This document shows positions 63,936 through 64,000 of a DNA stretch of 64,000 nucleotides, in pieces. The notes under the pieces are model-generated. The model was not told the origin of the DNA. It saw only the letters and a list, made by a program, of their open reading frames with translations, and searched no databases. This DNA is from Lutibacter agarilyticus (lineage in GTDB: Bacteria > Bacteroidota > Bacteroidia > Flavobacteriales > Flavobacteriaceae): positions 184,122-248,121 of the forward strand of contig NZ_FZNT01000008.1 in the NCBI RefSeq assembly GCF_900188235.1, written 5' to 3'. A program made the translations under genes and the position numbers. Numbering within the stretch: position 1 is the first letter of the stretch; the number at the start of each line of letters is the position of its first letter.

Positions 63936-64000
63936 ATGCGAGATTTAGAGTTACATAAATTAACTTTGAATTATGAAAAGACAACACAGGAATTACAGTA
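63936..64000 (+). CDS. Open frame running off the right edge
   Basis: From the ATG at 63936 the frame stays open to the window end (21 codons, MRDLELHKLTLNYEKTTQEL...), with a helical, charged composition. Too short to name. It starts 14 bp after the remnant's stop, so it may be a separate gene of the island. Confidence 0.35.
   Translation, partial: MRDLELHKLTLNYEKTTQELQ

Overview
The window is AT-rich chromosomal DNA from a diazotrophic member of the Bacteroidota, most likely a marine-type Flavobacteriaceae. Supporting signs are Bacteroidota promoters (TTG-N19-TAnnTTTG, perfect in front of the tRNA and of a phe leader peptide), near absence of Shine-Dalgarno sites, a DUF3098/FtsX/UppP/TruB neighbourhood, a large secreted adhesin, and group III-type nif genes with nifI1 and nifI2 between nifH and nifD. 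I could not run any search, so family names rest on recognised motifs and context.

Layout. (1) 1-1502: 5' part of a secreted surface protein, then a 64-bp perfect palindrome acting as terminator. (2) 1691-6866, minus: leucine operon leuC-[four-helix-bundle gene]-leuD-leuA-leuB. (3) 7389-8861, plus: a small accessory nif operon behind a sigma-54 promoter (NifX-like, Nif11-like and two unknown proteins). (4) 8906-10513, minus: NifA-like activator. (5) 10884-21927, plus: nifH-I1-I2-D-K-E-N-B, a [2Fe-2S] ferredoxin, a TauE/SafE permease and nifV, also behind a sigma-54-like promoter. (6) 22697-26807, minus: aromatic amino-acid operon (prephenate dehydratase, aminotransferase, prephenate dehydrogenase, DAHP synthase/chorismate mutase). 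It is preceded by a 20-residue leader peptide containing FFFYFYF, a competing antiterminator segment and an intrinsic terminator, which together form an apparent ribosome-mediated attenuator. (7) 27071-29152: gpmI and a thioredoxin-like protein. (8) 29204-39802: a complete [NiFe] uptake hydrogenase locus, hypCBA on minus and hyaABCD-hypF-hypD-hypE on plus, with the six-cysteine small-subunit signature of oxygen-tolerant enzymes. (9) 39985-50800: housekeeping genes (meaB, a BI-1 family protein, a thioredoxin-like protein, truB, uppP, ftsX, sucA/sucB). (10) 51126-51199: tRNA-Asn, used as the attachment site of a mobile island that fills the rest of the window. The island has a tyrosine integrase, an XRE regulator with an operator, secreted and lipoprotein cargo, an AAA ATPase, a DUF3871-like protein, an SF3-like helicase, a GIY-YIG homing endonuclease, RadC and a decayed restriction-modification gene. 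Its far end is not in the window.

How it fits together. NifHDK with NifEN, NifB and NifV make and load Mo-nitrogenase. NifI1/NifI2 probably switch it off after translation. The NifA-like protein probably drives both sigma-54 promoters through a shared 14-bp near-palindrome. The uptake hydrogenase can recycle H2 made by nitrogenase. Intergenic gaps carry several REP-like repeats. The observations most worth following are the Phe/Tyr attenuator, the sigma-54 accessory nif operon with its non-canonical operator, and the homing endonuclease that carries a perfect Shine-Dalgarno site inside the island.
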